Below are positions 11,824 to 25,100 of a stretch of DNA of 64,000 nucleotides, in pieces. The stretch covers positions 3,460,416 to 3,524,415 of the forward strand of contig JABAKD010000030.1 of the NCBI GenBank assembly GCA_012845835.1. Direction: 5' to 3'. Source of the DNA: Undaria pinnatifida (Eukaryota > Sar > Phaeophyceae > Laminariales > Alariaceae). How positions within the stretch are numbered: the stretch's first letter is position 1; each line of letters begins with the position of its first letter. A program made the translations under genes and the position numbers. The notes under the pieces are model-generated. The model was not told the DNA's origin. It ran no database searches and saw nothing but the letters and a program-made list of their open reading frames with translations.

Positions 11824-13137
11824 ATGGAAGGCGAAGGAGAGGCCGCCGCGCGGATCCAAGCCATCCACCGAGGGCGATTGGCTCGGCTTTCTCTTGACCG
11901 GCGAAGGCGGAGTCTCGTTCTCCGCGAGGCCACGGCAAGATGGGAACGAGAACAGGCAGTCATCAAAATACAGGTGGAAAAAAACAACCCTTGTCCATGC
12001 ACATCCTCTTGGTTCTGTTGATTTCGTATATTCAACGGAATCTATCGATATTACAGTAATGTTTATTAGTACGTTGGGCATTGCATGGCCAAAGATATTT
12101 TGCGAACTACCCGGTATAGTCTATGTACGCACAACATAGCTCCCGTCGTAGCTATGACCACGGAGCTGGTACCTCTCCGGCGTGAAAAAATAGTCGGCAC
12201 GGACAATGGATGTCCCGGATGTCCACAACGGCTCACGTAACAGAAAGAACGCTCCCTTTTAAGGAGAGACCCACCAGGTATACGGGAGACACGAACGAAG
12301 GGGCAGTGCGTTGTGCCCTACCAGGCAGGAAGAAAGAGCACGTCGTGCAGCAGCATAGACTATACAAGTACAACCACACCGTGCTGCGCGCGTGTCGCAT
12401 ATCTCCCTCTACCAGGTACTGGTATGTTCGTAAGTCCCAAGGCCGGATGGCGGTGCTTTCCAACCGGACCGAACTCCCTGCGATCGGCACACCCCGCACT
12501 CATCCACCACTACCCCAGCGGCCAGAGGGCTGCTTCGTGTGGCCGCAGATGGTGTCGAAATCGTTAGATGGCTCCTCTCACTTCAATTTTATCGGGGCGT
12601 GATTGAAGTCGCCCAGGAGGGCTGACTGTACTTGAAGATCAACCTCGCCTTTTCGATCTTCAACCACGCATTAACACGACCACGACTTTAACGTACGTAT
12701 ACATCTTGCCGTTTCACGTCCCAGGCGGCATGCCGTGGCACCAGAGGCCGCGCAGAAACCGCCCACTACCGGGAGCAGCAAGCCGCGGCCTCTAAAATCC
12801 AAGCACGGATACGAGGAGACAAGGCTCGCAAAGATGTCAGCCGGACGGCGCCCAGAGGTCTTCCCCTCGACCGCGCGGACATCAAGAAAGGCCTCCACAC
12901 GCTCGGCCGCAACCCGCACGACATGCGCCAGTGCTACGTCGTGTTGACGGCGGCCAACGCCGGGGTTTCCAATATTGACGCGATCGCAGACTTTCCTCTG
13001 CTTCAGACCGCGGACTTGAGCGGGAACTGCATATCCTGCGCGAAACCGCTGTCCAGGCTGCCCTTCCTGCACGACCTTGACATATCGCACAACTGTCTCA
13101 CCAGGTCTGTGTTGTTGTTTGTTGTTGTTGTTGTTGG

Positions 13138-13180
<43 letters not shown>

Positions 13181-16100
13181 GCTGCTGCTTGCTGCTGTTG
13201 TTGTTGTTGTTGCTGCTTCTGCTGCTGCTGTTGTTGTTGTTGTTGCTCGCCACCACAAGCAGTATGACGCATGAGCCTGTATCGCCCTCCCGGTCAGACA
13301 ATGCACTCCTGTTGTGCAAGAAGAACATTAGTTTGAAGTTTGACATATATATCTCACAGAGCTGTGTCACCAGGTGAGTCGTCCCATGGCAGGTAGTTGC
13401 AGACTTTGGGGCAAACGTTTCTAACCGATTTAGACGCGCGTGCTACGACAGAGAGGTGCTTGCACACCATTTTTTTTTCTGATGTTTCCTCAATTTAGGA
13501 GAGAGCTTAATTAAGACCTATCTCCACCGAAAACTGATTTTTTGGAGAAAAAATGAAACTGTTTTTTTTAGCGGATGTGTGCAAAATCCCATTCAGGGGC
13601 CTAGGCACACAACGAGAATCATGAAAAAAACATTACCTAGATTTCCCCGACGATTTTAGTTTAAGGAGCCCCGTCATTCGGAAAACGTTATCGCCAGAAA
13701 GAGGTATACCTTAATATGGCGTATTTACAACGATTTTGGGTTAAGGAGCCCGGTCATTCAGAAAACGTTTCAGACGAAAACTGCTGCTGCCTCTATCGCA
13801 GCACGCGTCTATACTGTTAGTAGTATATTAATAGTATAGAGCTCATCAGGGTGGGCTAGTGTTAAGATACGGCCACGAAAGAAGGCCTGCAATTATCCGA
13901 ACTTTATATCATTTGGATGGGTTTCGTATGATTAGGTTGGCGCTCTTTATATTCGGGAAAGTTAGGAAGTAGATCGGAGGCACACGTGCCTCCGATCTCA
14001 GGAGCCATCCGGGGCTCTGGTGAAATCGAATAATGCTACGTCTTTACGAAGGCAAATAAAGTGAGTACTCTCCGAGGACCGGCTCAACTGGCAGACCTGC
14101 AGGGGGCACTCTGTGTCCCCGCCCAATAACCTTACAAATGGCGTCGACGGCAGGTCTATACAATTAATATACTATTAATAGTATGGAGCTCCTGTCAAGC
14201 GTGGAACTATCCGTTAATATAATAATTTTACGGGTGTATACAGTGCTGGTCCCCCCGGGGGTGGTGTATCAGGTTATCCTCAAGCCTTGGTGTAGGTCAG
14301 TTTCGCGAGTTCGAGTCCGCCCCGAGCGTGCATACTCGTATAAATTCGTCAGAAGGACTTTTTCTTGCGCTCGAATTGACTTGCGCGGAAAGCGCGAGAG
14401 CGTGAGTTGGCAACGCACACTCGACGAAAAATCGACGAGCAGTCGTGGGATTGCTGAAATCCTAGATGCGCGGTGAAAAACTGAAGGCTCAAGCACCGGG
14501 CACCGGGGGGGGGGGGGAAGGGACGACACCTGTTAGACCACCACTTGTGATCTCCAGGAAGCTGGGAGAAAGTAGAAGATATTGTGTGATAAAAAGAAAG
14601 TATATATATACATGTATAGCGCATTGGTCGGGTTGTGCGAAGGAATTGTCTTCGAAGTCACATTTGGGGTGAGACGTTGAGCTCCTCGCGCTAGGAGCTC
14701 AGAAATTTCTTAGAATATGCTGCGCCCAGGAGGGCTTTAGCGTGGGATGACTCAGGTACTATTTTGTAAAAATTAAAATACACTCCAGCTGTGAGAGATC
14801 GGAGATTTCGCCGAAACTCATATTTGCAACCTGTGTGCGTGATACTCCGATCGCGCGTATTACTGGGTGTGTGCGTCCTCACATTAAGGATATAGGTCGA
14901 CTCCCCTTGGAACTACAGTGTAGCTTGTACCAGGGTCAACAGGGTGATTTGAACCAATCTGTGTGCGGAAACTATAAAACCCGTTTTTGAGGGGGACAAA
15001 ATTGTGACAGCTGTGGTGGCAGGGAATGCATTAGTGTATCAAGTATATCCTGCAAATCGTATAACCGGTGAAGGGAGGGCGGAGTTTTTAAAACAACAAC
15101 AACAACCGAGGGGCCGGGGGTGGAAAATAACTCAGGTATCACGTATTGTACTGTGCACCACGACGACAAACCACGAAGAGGGGGTTTCACAACGGCAATA
15201 AGCCTTACTGTACAATGTTCATGTTTGTACATGCTGCCCGGTCTTTTAGTCTGTCAAACACACAGCAACCGTTACTGTACGTACCATCATCCTTCTGAAC
15301 GTTCATGTTTTGTACACCCGGCGGCCTGCTACAATAGTCTGTTATACAGCTGGTACCACTGCCAGGTGTGAAAACCACGGTATGATATACGTATATGCCA
15401 GGGGCACATGACACAACACGGAGAGAAAACAAAAGTACCAGCGCGCGCGCACACGATACTTCGTAAAAATGGCGGATCCCTTTTTCTTGTCACTCTTTCT
15501 TTCTCTCGACGGACTTTCCCCTTCTTGAAGATTCCTAGGGTTGGCGCGTGGGGAATCTAGGCGCAAGAGTCACGGCCAAGGTCAAGGTTCAGAGGGTTCG
15601 TGATATACATATGCGCAGGGTGGTTTGATACTTTTTATGTTCACGAGTTACCCCGGCTCTTGTTACTATCGGGACCATACGCTGGGCAAGCGGCGTATCT
15701 AGATCAATCACCCGTCCAATTGTCCGTTCTTATATTATATTCGCTTCTTCCCTCTCCCTGAGGATTCCTCACCAAGGTTCAGAGGGTTCGTGATAAACGT
15801 ATGCGTAGGGTGGTTGGATATTTTTTTATGTTCACGAGTTACCCGGGCTCTTGTTACTATCGGGACCATAGGCTGGGCAAGCGGCGTATCTAGATTAATC
15901 TCCCGTTCAATTGTCCGTTCTTCTTATCTTCGCTTCTTCCCTCTCCCTGAGGATTCCTCACCTCCAGAGGCAAAACGTTTAGCGGCAGCAGTCCTCGTGT
16001 TACAAGGCTTGGTTTTGAGTCGAGACAAAACTGGTTAACCCTTTTCTTCCAGTGATCAAACGGACTAGCGGCACATGTGTGCTACTATAGAAGTATTATA

Positions 16101-19100
16101 GCACTTTTCGCCTGAAAAGTTTTTCAGAATACGACGAGGAGATGTGAATCCCCGGGATCGTCGGAAATACTTCGTACACACGTGATCTTTTTGCGCGTGA
16201 TTCTCGCTGTGTACCTAGGCCATGATATGGGATGTTTCGTCCGTCCGGGCATCATAGCTGTTTTGTTTTTCTCCAAATCAGTTACTGGGTTAAGAAGGAC
16301 GTGTCTTAAGCTATAACAGTGAGGAACATCCCCATAAAAAAAAAAATGGTGCACCTCCCTCGTCCTCCTCGTAGCACGCGTCTACTAAAATACCCTCTAA
16401 ATCTTCAACAAATGGCGTCGTCGGCGCCTGCAAGCTGTAAAGTAGACAACTGCTATGAATCATACCGCCCCAAACGGGGATACCATGGTAGCACTCGTGC
16501 TTCGGCTGTTACATACGTACTGAAAAACGGGCGGGTTTGTCCGCGTACATGCAATTACGGCCTCCGCGTACGGAATAAAAAAAAAGAGTATTGTTTGTTG
16601 TTAACAGTTGATTAATTTCGATGTCGCCGGGGCTGACTATCGCCAACTTTTGTGCGGCGGTAACGTTAACCTTGCCCGACATTGATATGCTGTCCGTTTT
16701 CTTGCTGCGCCGAACTATTCCGCGCGTTTGTCGGTTGGTCGGTCGCCTTTTGCTTTCCCAGCGTGCTGGACTACGAGCTGTTCGAAGGGGAGGATTTCTC
16801 CTGGAGGGCAAGTCAGGACTGGCTGCTCGACTGGAGGTCGGACGTGGTGCGATCGTCGTCGATGCTTCACAAGGCAAACCTGTCGTACAACAGGTGAGGC
16901 GAGGAGCTGACTGCGCCACTTGCAGCTCTTTCGGTGGTTATTGCCTGTAGTCTCTGACAAAGGACATACGGTGTGCACACGAGTTTTTTATACTTTACCA
17001 CAGGGTTGCCCCTTCGGGGTGGGGTTAAATCGACATCCCGGGGGGGGGCGTCGCAAGTCGAAAAGGGGGAAATACACAGGCGTTACGGTAAGAGGACACG
17101 TCTGAGCGCGTCTGGTTCTGCTTATTATGACTGTACGTTCCGTGTACCTGGTACATGAAGATCTCCGTGCTATGCGTTTTAGAGCCTGGGTGTAATTTCC
17201 ACACCTACCTTGTGTGTCTCCGTTGCTTCCGCATCACGCGAGGGTAAAAATGAGACGAAATGGTTTCGCACTTCGGATCAATCAGAATCGTAATTTTTTC
17301 AGCTAGGCATCGTGTCTCGCAGGCATAGGTCCACGTGACAACACGCTATAAGGCAAAATCTTCGTTCTACGGTAGCCTCCCGCCCCAACTTTGATTTTAA
17401 ACGAAATCGCGCCGGTTTTGAAACCAGCTCGACCGGCCGTTGATCCTGAAATACGGTGTCCCTTGTCACCCCGACGTCATCGTTCGACGGTCCTTTGCAA
17501 ACAAGAAAATATACGATGGAGACATTTTCACGTAGCATCCTTCTTCGCATCGAGCAGGCCCATGAAACGTTCGTTAAAGAAAGTCACTGTTTTATTTTGG
17601 GGGGGGGGGCTATCGTACAATCAGTCAAAGGTGTACGTAGAAAGCAATATACATATATATATATACTCAAGTAAGAAATCCAGGTAACGTAGAACGATTT
17701 GTTCCCAACAAGTTCTAAATAGAGTATTAATAGTAGTGTAGAATGCACTGTTTCCCGTTCAAGAGAGCCAGGTAGAGTGTAGATAGAGTGTAAAATGCAC
17801 AAATTTCCCATAATAATTAGAAATCCAGGCTGGGCCAGCATTTTCCCTCTTTTCTTATTTCATACCCTATCTAGGTAAGGTGTCCTGTACTGGGCGTGCA
17901 TGCCACGCCGTGCGGGCAGCTGGTCCGACATGAAACATTTCTGTGTGTTGTCTGCTGCCATGACAGCTCAGTGGTTGTGGTAAACCAGGCTGCCCCGGGA
18001 TATACGTGCCGTTTAGTTGTTAGTATCAATATCAAGCCGTGCTTATATTTCAGGACACAGAGTGGTATCTCTCTCAACACCGTCGTGTAAACTTTCCTGG
18101 CCGTTTCTCGACCAATGGCAGACAACAGACAACGCCAACTGCTGCTATGGATAGCTCGGTGAATATGATATGTATACCTCCTTTTCTTTCTTTCTTTCTT
18201 TCTTTCTTTCTGTTTCTCTCTTATTTTTCTTTCTGTTTTTCTCTTTCACTTTTTACTATGAAATCCTCCGGCGGATAGGGCAAAAATGAAAGCTTAATAA
18301 AGCTCTCCGCACTTCCACGTAATTTTTCGGAAATGTTGCGTGTCTAAGTTTCCTTTCCTTTTTTTTAATTGTTTTTAGTCGCACAATCCGACGCGAGTCG
18401 ACGAGGGAAAAAATCGACGAATTTTTCCTCGCGATGAAAATGAAGGCAGGTACCGTTCGTAGTGGGGAGCGAGGAGGAGATCCCGCTATGTGACCCCGGA
18501 TCTGTGAGCTACTACTCCTGGGAGGGAGCGCGAGAGCAGTGCGAGGGTAATAAATGGAATAAAAAAAAAAACAAAAAGTCATCGCTTTTACCCTCCAGTT
18601 CAACTCTAGAAACATGTTTTATTTACGCTCAACAGACGCATGCTGCAGTTGCTCAGTAAGGGTGCGCCATCTTGTTTTCTGAGGCGCGCATCACCCAAAA
18701 CATGTTTTGTTTTTTTGAGTAAACTGAAAGTGCAGCCCGGGCGATGACCAACCCCTCGCGGCCCCGGCATGCGAAAAGCTTATTGCTATGGTGTTGCCCT
18801 GGGAGCCTGGCAAGGCGTAAGATCTAGGATACGGAAACGATATATAAAAGGGTTTCACATGCCTTTGAAGGTCATAGTCTATACGTATAGAAAAAGGAGG
18901 GTGATAATGCATTTGCTTCGCGGATAGGCACGCGGTTAGTTCTATATCGTGGCCTGTGTGGGACTAACACAAGAGCTTATCTAGTACTCAAGTGAGTGGC
19001 CAACGTGAAACCTGCCTAGTAGGAGAGACTTGCAAAGGGTGGCCTGTGTCTGCCACAGACCCTCATAGGCTTATAATACATTGCGTCGTCGGCAGGACAC

Positions 19101-22100
19101 TGACATTTATGCGCGTGAAATTACAATGGGTTTTCCAATCCAAAACAAGAACGACATTCAGACGATTGTGGGTTATAACCCTTTTAGCACCGCAGTTCCG
19201 ACATGGGAACAAAACACATGGAATTGGACTGGGGAAGCAAATTAGGAATTGTGGAAATGGGTTAAGGAGCGCCCATCTTTCAGAAAAAAAATGGCCCAAG
19301 AAAGCGCTAGCCCCGTCTTTCAGAAAATAAATGGCCCAAGAAAGTGCTAGCTCTGTCGTAGAACGCGCCAACAACCTAACTTTACTGTACTAAAACACAC
19401 ATCTCTATTAATAACACCACGTGACCGTTGTCGCCGGCTGCTCTCTCTCTCTTTCTCTTGCTGTCAGCATCGAAACGATGAACGACTTGTCGCACCATCG
19501 GAACCTGCAAGAGCTCGACCTCAGCCACAACGCCTTGGAAGTGCTGCAGGGGCTGTCCGCGTTAAAGTGTCTTCGGATCCTAAAGCTGGACCACAACAAG
19601 ATTCGCCGGATCACCGGGCTGGACGGTGCGCAGATTTTTTATTTTTTTTTGTATTGTTTTTAGCCATCTGACAATCAGTACGTGCAGCGCAGAAAGCGTC
19701 ACAGTCACCACAAAACGGAATTGTACTACTAGAAGACGCCTGGTACGATAGAGGTATACCTCTTTCTGGCGATAACGTTTTCTGAATGACGGGGCTCGTC
19801 GTAAATACGTCATATTAAGGTATACCTCTTTTTGGCGATAATGTTTTCTGCATGACGGGGCTCCTTAACACCAAATCGTCGTAAATATGCCATACTAAGG
19901 TATACCTCTTTCTGGCGATAACGTTTTTCGGAATGATGGGGGCTCCTTGACTCAAAATCGCCGGAAAAAATTAGGCCATTTTTTTTTTTTTTTTTTGGAT
20001 TCTGATGATGATTCTCTTTGTGTACCTAGGTCATGGGATGTTTCGCCCGGTATCGTCGTAGCGGTCTTATTTCTTCATCCGGGATCAAACCAGTTTTGGG
20101 GGAGTTAAGACATGCCTCTTAAACTCCCAAAATGAGAAACCTTAAAAAAGAAAAAAAAGTGGCTCACCTCTATCGTAGCACGCGGTTTACTTTTTTTTTT
20201 TCTTGTAGTGGCTCGGGGTCACTCGCGCGAGTGACCCCTCTCTTCGTTTGCGCGGTCTGAAAGCATTTACAGCTGGAAACCCTTTCTGGAGAAAAGAAAA
20301 TACTTGGGGTTAGTATAGGGAAGGGTTTCAAGGGCTCTGGCAAGGGGCTAACGCTTTCGTACGGTTTTAATTCTTGAAGATACGAGAATCTGCCATATAT
20401 ATGGGATATATGGTAAGCTACGCTGTGCCAAAAAAAAACAAGAAAAGCCCTAGATGTAACGCGTTTTTTGCCCGTGAGATACAGAGGCAGCCGTGCCAGT
20501 GCTCTAAGCCTGGTAGTGAACAAAGGGGCGCATTAACATGTATTAACATCATCATAACATGCATTAACATCCCCCCTGCAGTAGTTGCATGCCGTAGCCT
20601 TGGCCTTATGTTCAGGTTTAGACATCGGCTGCGGTAGTGAAACAAGGGGGGGGGGGATTCACATATATATTAACATGATAATAACATGTATTAACATCCC
20701 CCCCTAGTAATACCATGCCGTAGCCTTGGCCTCAAGTGACGTGCAAACAAGGTGTGATAAAAAAGGGGGGGGATTAACATGTATTAGCATCATCATTTTC
20801 AACGTGTAGTAACATCCTCCCTACTATTAATAATACCATGCCGTGGCCTTGGCCTTATGTTCAGATGTAGACAAGGGCTGTGGTGGTGAAAAAAGGGAGA
20901 CATTAACATGTATTAACATCACCATATAATGTATTAAGACCCCCCCCAAGTAATACCATGCCTTAGCCTTGGCCTCAAGTGACGTGCAAACAGTACAAGA
21001 TACAGTGCATAGAAAAGCGTCACACACAGCCACAAAAAAAAATGGAGAAGAAAAACAGAACAAAAAAAATGATGGTGTAAAATAGGCACTGCTAGCTACC
21101 ACTGCGTACTCGATTAAGGAAAAAGTAAAAGGTATGAGCACGCGGCACGAAGCCCTCGTGTACCTCATAAACGCCCTCGCTTGGGCAGACAGCAAATGGA
21201 ATGTGCTCAACGCAATGGACACAACCTGGCTCACGCCATGGCTGAGAGAGGCTGAACGATTTTTTTTCAACGGACGGTACAGGGGCACATTTATTTTATT
21301 TTATTTCTGATGCCCTTCACGTGAGGGAGCTATCTAACAAAGCTTTTCACAGAAAAAAAAGGGAAGTTTAAGTGGGGGGGAAAAATAAAGGTACTATGAT
21401 ACGTACGAGTATGTACCAGGCTTTTTTATCCATTACACAAGACGAGCAAACAAATGGGCTATATAACAAAATATGCAATAAAATTAATACTTGTGAGAGA
21501 TGAAAATGAAAGAAGAAAATCCGACGATTTGTTTTTGGGTTAGCGCCCCTTTACAGCTGGGTTCCCGCTTCTGGGACAAAATACTTGGAATCATTATGGG
21601 GGGGGGCTAGGGAGGCCCCCCCTGTCGATCAGAAAACGTATCAGGGCAAAAAATTGCTACAGTACACACCCTCTTCTACCACCCGTAGGATGCGTCAGCC
21701 CGCGGCCTAGGGGTGCAGCAGAACAAGATGTTTCTGAGCTCGTAACACGAGGAGCTCAATCAGCATCCCACTCGGAGCACGAATTCGAAGACATTCGTTC
21801 GCGGAAACCGACCATCTCATTTCTGTGTCGCAGTCTGGGTACATCATTGTGAGTCATCCATCACGATGTAGGGATGCGGCAGCAGCAGCAGCAGAAGAAG
21901 AAGAAGAAGAAGAAGAAGAAGAAGAAGAAGAAGAAGATTCTGAGCTCGTTAACACGAGGAGCTCTTATCAATGTCTCTCACCCGCAACACGACCTCCGAA
22001 GACACTCGTTTCGCGGAAACCGACCTCAACATTTTTATGCGCCGTACACTCTTGAAAAATTGTTGCACTTTTCCGATAGTTCCACACTCGAGAGTGTGCC

Positions 22101-25100
22101 CTACGGTGTTTTTTTTGTTGTTGGAAATTTTCGAAATAGAAAAAAAAAAACGAAAAAATCATAAGCTGAGGTGCCTCGTTGCTCTGAAAATTTTTTGACG
22201 TACCACGGCTGCGTTAGGGGGGGGGGGGGGGGGGGGAGGGGGGGGGGTCGTTTTTAGGGCCTCACTTTTGCGGCCGCTCGGGGTCATTCGTGCGAGTGAC
22301 TCTCCCAGTTCCATGCGGTCATAGGCTTTCGTACAATTTTTTTTTTCGATATGAATTGCCAAGAGGATGGCTATCTACGCTGGGCCAAACGAATCGCCAA
22401 ACTCGTTTTTGTCAGTAAGGCTACAGAGTCACTCGTACAAGTGGCTCAGAGATGGTGAAAAATGGGGGGTGCGCCCATAACGTAGCCTTGACCACGGCTA
22501 CGTTAGGGGGGGGGGTCGTTTTTAAGGCCCCGTTTTTGCGGCCGCGGGTCCGGGGTCACTCGCGCGAGTGACCCCCCCTCTCCCGACTCCTTTGCGCACG
22601 CGCGGTCTCAAGTTTTTGTGTGTGTGTGTTTTTTTGTTTTTTTTTGCTTGCGATTTGAAACCGCCATATGGGAATAGTTGGTTAAGCTACGCAGCGCGCC
22701 TAAAAAACAAAATTGGCCTATTATTATTATTATTATTTTCGTTGGGAGGTACAGGGTCAATCAATCGGGCGAGTGAAAACAAAAACGTCCCAACAGTGAA
22801 AAAAGCGGGGTCCTGCCGTCGACGCCATGTATTATTATAAGACTAGGGGGGCTGTTACAGACACAGGCCGCTCTCTTTTGCAGGTCTCTCTACTGTTAAT
22901 AGGCGGGTTCCAAGTTGGTCACTCGCTCGTATTAGATAAGAGCTCTCTTATATTAGTCCCACACAGGCCACGGACAAGAACCGAACGCTACGTAAAACGC
23001 GTTGCTGGTTCGCGGAGCAAATGCATTTTCATTCCTGTTTTCCTTTACGCACATGCCTTGAAAGGCATGTGAAACCCTTTTATGTACATATGTTTCCGTA
23101 TCCTAGATCTTAAACGCCTTGTTAGACCCCCAGGGCAATACCATAACACTAGCCCACCCTACCGTAGCGACGCATGTTCTGAAAAAGGTTCCTTCCAAAC
23201 GTGAGGAGCTCGATTTTACCTCTCCTACTTTTTTTGGGGGGGGCGAAACCTACTGAACGTTCTACTCGACGAACATTTCCGCGGCCTGTCATACGAAGGG
23301 TATGTCCAAAGAAAATTGTCACAACGAAAAAATATCGAAACTTCCGACGATTTTTGGTCGAGGAGTCCACTTTCGCTCTGAAAAAAATTCAGCCCCGCCC
23401 AAAAGGAGCTACTACCTCTGGCAGAATACCCCTCTATCATCGTGGAACACACCCCTACACTGACAGAAATTGAACTCGCCCCGCCCCCGCCCCCCTGTCT
23501 TGTGTGCTTTCTTTTTGTTTCGCGGCGAGAAGGTTTGCCTTTAGTGGAGCTGCGTCTGGATCACAACTCCATTGCGAAAGCGGAGAACGTCGAATACGGC
23601 AAGCTGCCGAACCTGCGCGTCCTTTCGTTGGGCTTCAACAACCTGCGGAACCTGTCCAACCTCAAGGACAGCCTGTCGCTGGCCACTCTCGACGTTCGCT
23701 TCAATAAGTAAGAGTGTCCCCAATACGGGTGGGCAATTGTTATAAAACAGGAGTCCTCCCACGATAGGGACGCGGCGGCTACGATAGGGGTATACCCTTT
23801 TTTTGGCGATTTCGTTTTTCTGAATGACGGGACTCCTTAACCCAAAATCGCCGGAAAAATTAGGCCATTTTTTTTTTTTTTCTGCATGATTCTCGTTGTG
23901 TACCTAGGCCCCACGGGATGTTTCATCCTGGGTTCCATAGCTCGCTTGGTTTTGTTTTTTCTCCGAGGATCAGTTTTTGGTGGAGAGTGTCTTAAGCTCC
24001 CAAATTGAGGGGTAGTATTAGAAAAAAAAAAGTGGTAAGTGTGTGCACCTCTATCTAGTCATCCTCTGACATGATGATGAGGAGCTCAATTCCCCACCCG
24101 GAACATGACTGACTTCGAAGGCATTCGCTCGTGCGACCCGACCAGAACGCGCACCATGCGCTACAACAGTACTTAGTCCTAAAACAAAAAGATACTCGTT
24201 TACTTGTAAGTGTATCAGAATAACCGGTAGCAGTTCCTCACTTTTTATGAGAATAACCGCTAGCTCAAACGGTCGGAAAATGTTCAGCCCCAAAACGTGC
24301 GATCCCCTATTCTACCGTGGGAGAGATATGATTCATAGGCACAACAACGGGTACGCAGCCAGTAGTGAAAATATTTCACTTTTTATTTTTTCTGGCGGAG
24401 GCATGAATTGCGTCAGCTGTGATATATGCGTGTACACCACCTTTGGTTTTGTTTGTGTTTCCTCCCTGGGGTATTCCTCGGCACCAGAGTGACTGGAGCC
24501 TGTCCTGTGACCACGTACTTGATTGTGCGAGTTAATGTGAGAACAACAACAACAACAACAACAACAACGACAACAGTTAACAGCAACAACAACAACAACA
24601 AACGGATAAGAGTGCGAAGGACTCACTCTGCGTACGATAGCGAAGTGGGCCTTTTTTGGGCTTTTTTTTTTTAAAGACGCCCCCCCCCCCTCCTTAACCA
24701 CCAAAACCGTCGGAATCATACCATTCTTATGTTTGCAATATGATTTTTTGGTACACCTACCCCAGTTAGGCCATGGAATTTTTTCTCGGGTTGCGCCTTA
24801 ATTTTTGCCTGACTAAAATCAGTTTCTGGGTGGGATATTTATGGAGTATGCCGGTCGCCCCGGTGGCGTATCAGGTTATCCTCGAGCTGGTATATATAGG
24901 TTAGTTGTCTATAGTATATATAGGTTAGTTGTCTATAGGTTAGTTTCGTGAGTTCGAGCCCCGCCGAGTGCGTACTCGCATAAATTCCTAGGGCCTGTTT
25001 TTCTTGTGCACAAATTGAATTGCGGAAAGCCCGAGAGCGTGAGTCAGCAACACTCGATGAAAAATTGACGAGCAGTGGGATTGCTGAACCCGATGCGCGA

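Noticed and set aside
13105-13270. Poly-Val/Leu/Cys or poly-Asn/Gln frames through the GTT/GCT tract.
   Set aside because: It lies just inside an intron with a donor directly before it; all frames are by-products of the microsatellite.
14240-14330. A functional tRNA gene.
   Set aside because: A and B boxes are present but no cloverleaf with acceptor and anticodon stems can be drawn; the sequence recurs as a SINE.
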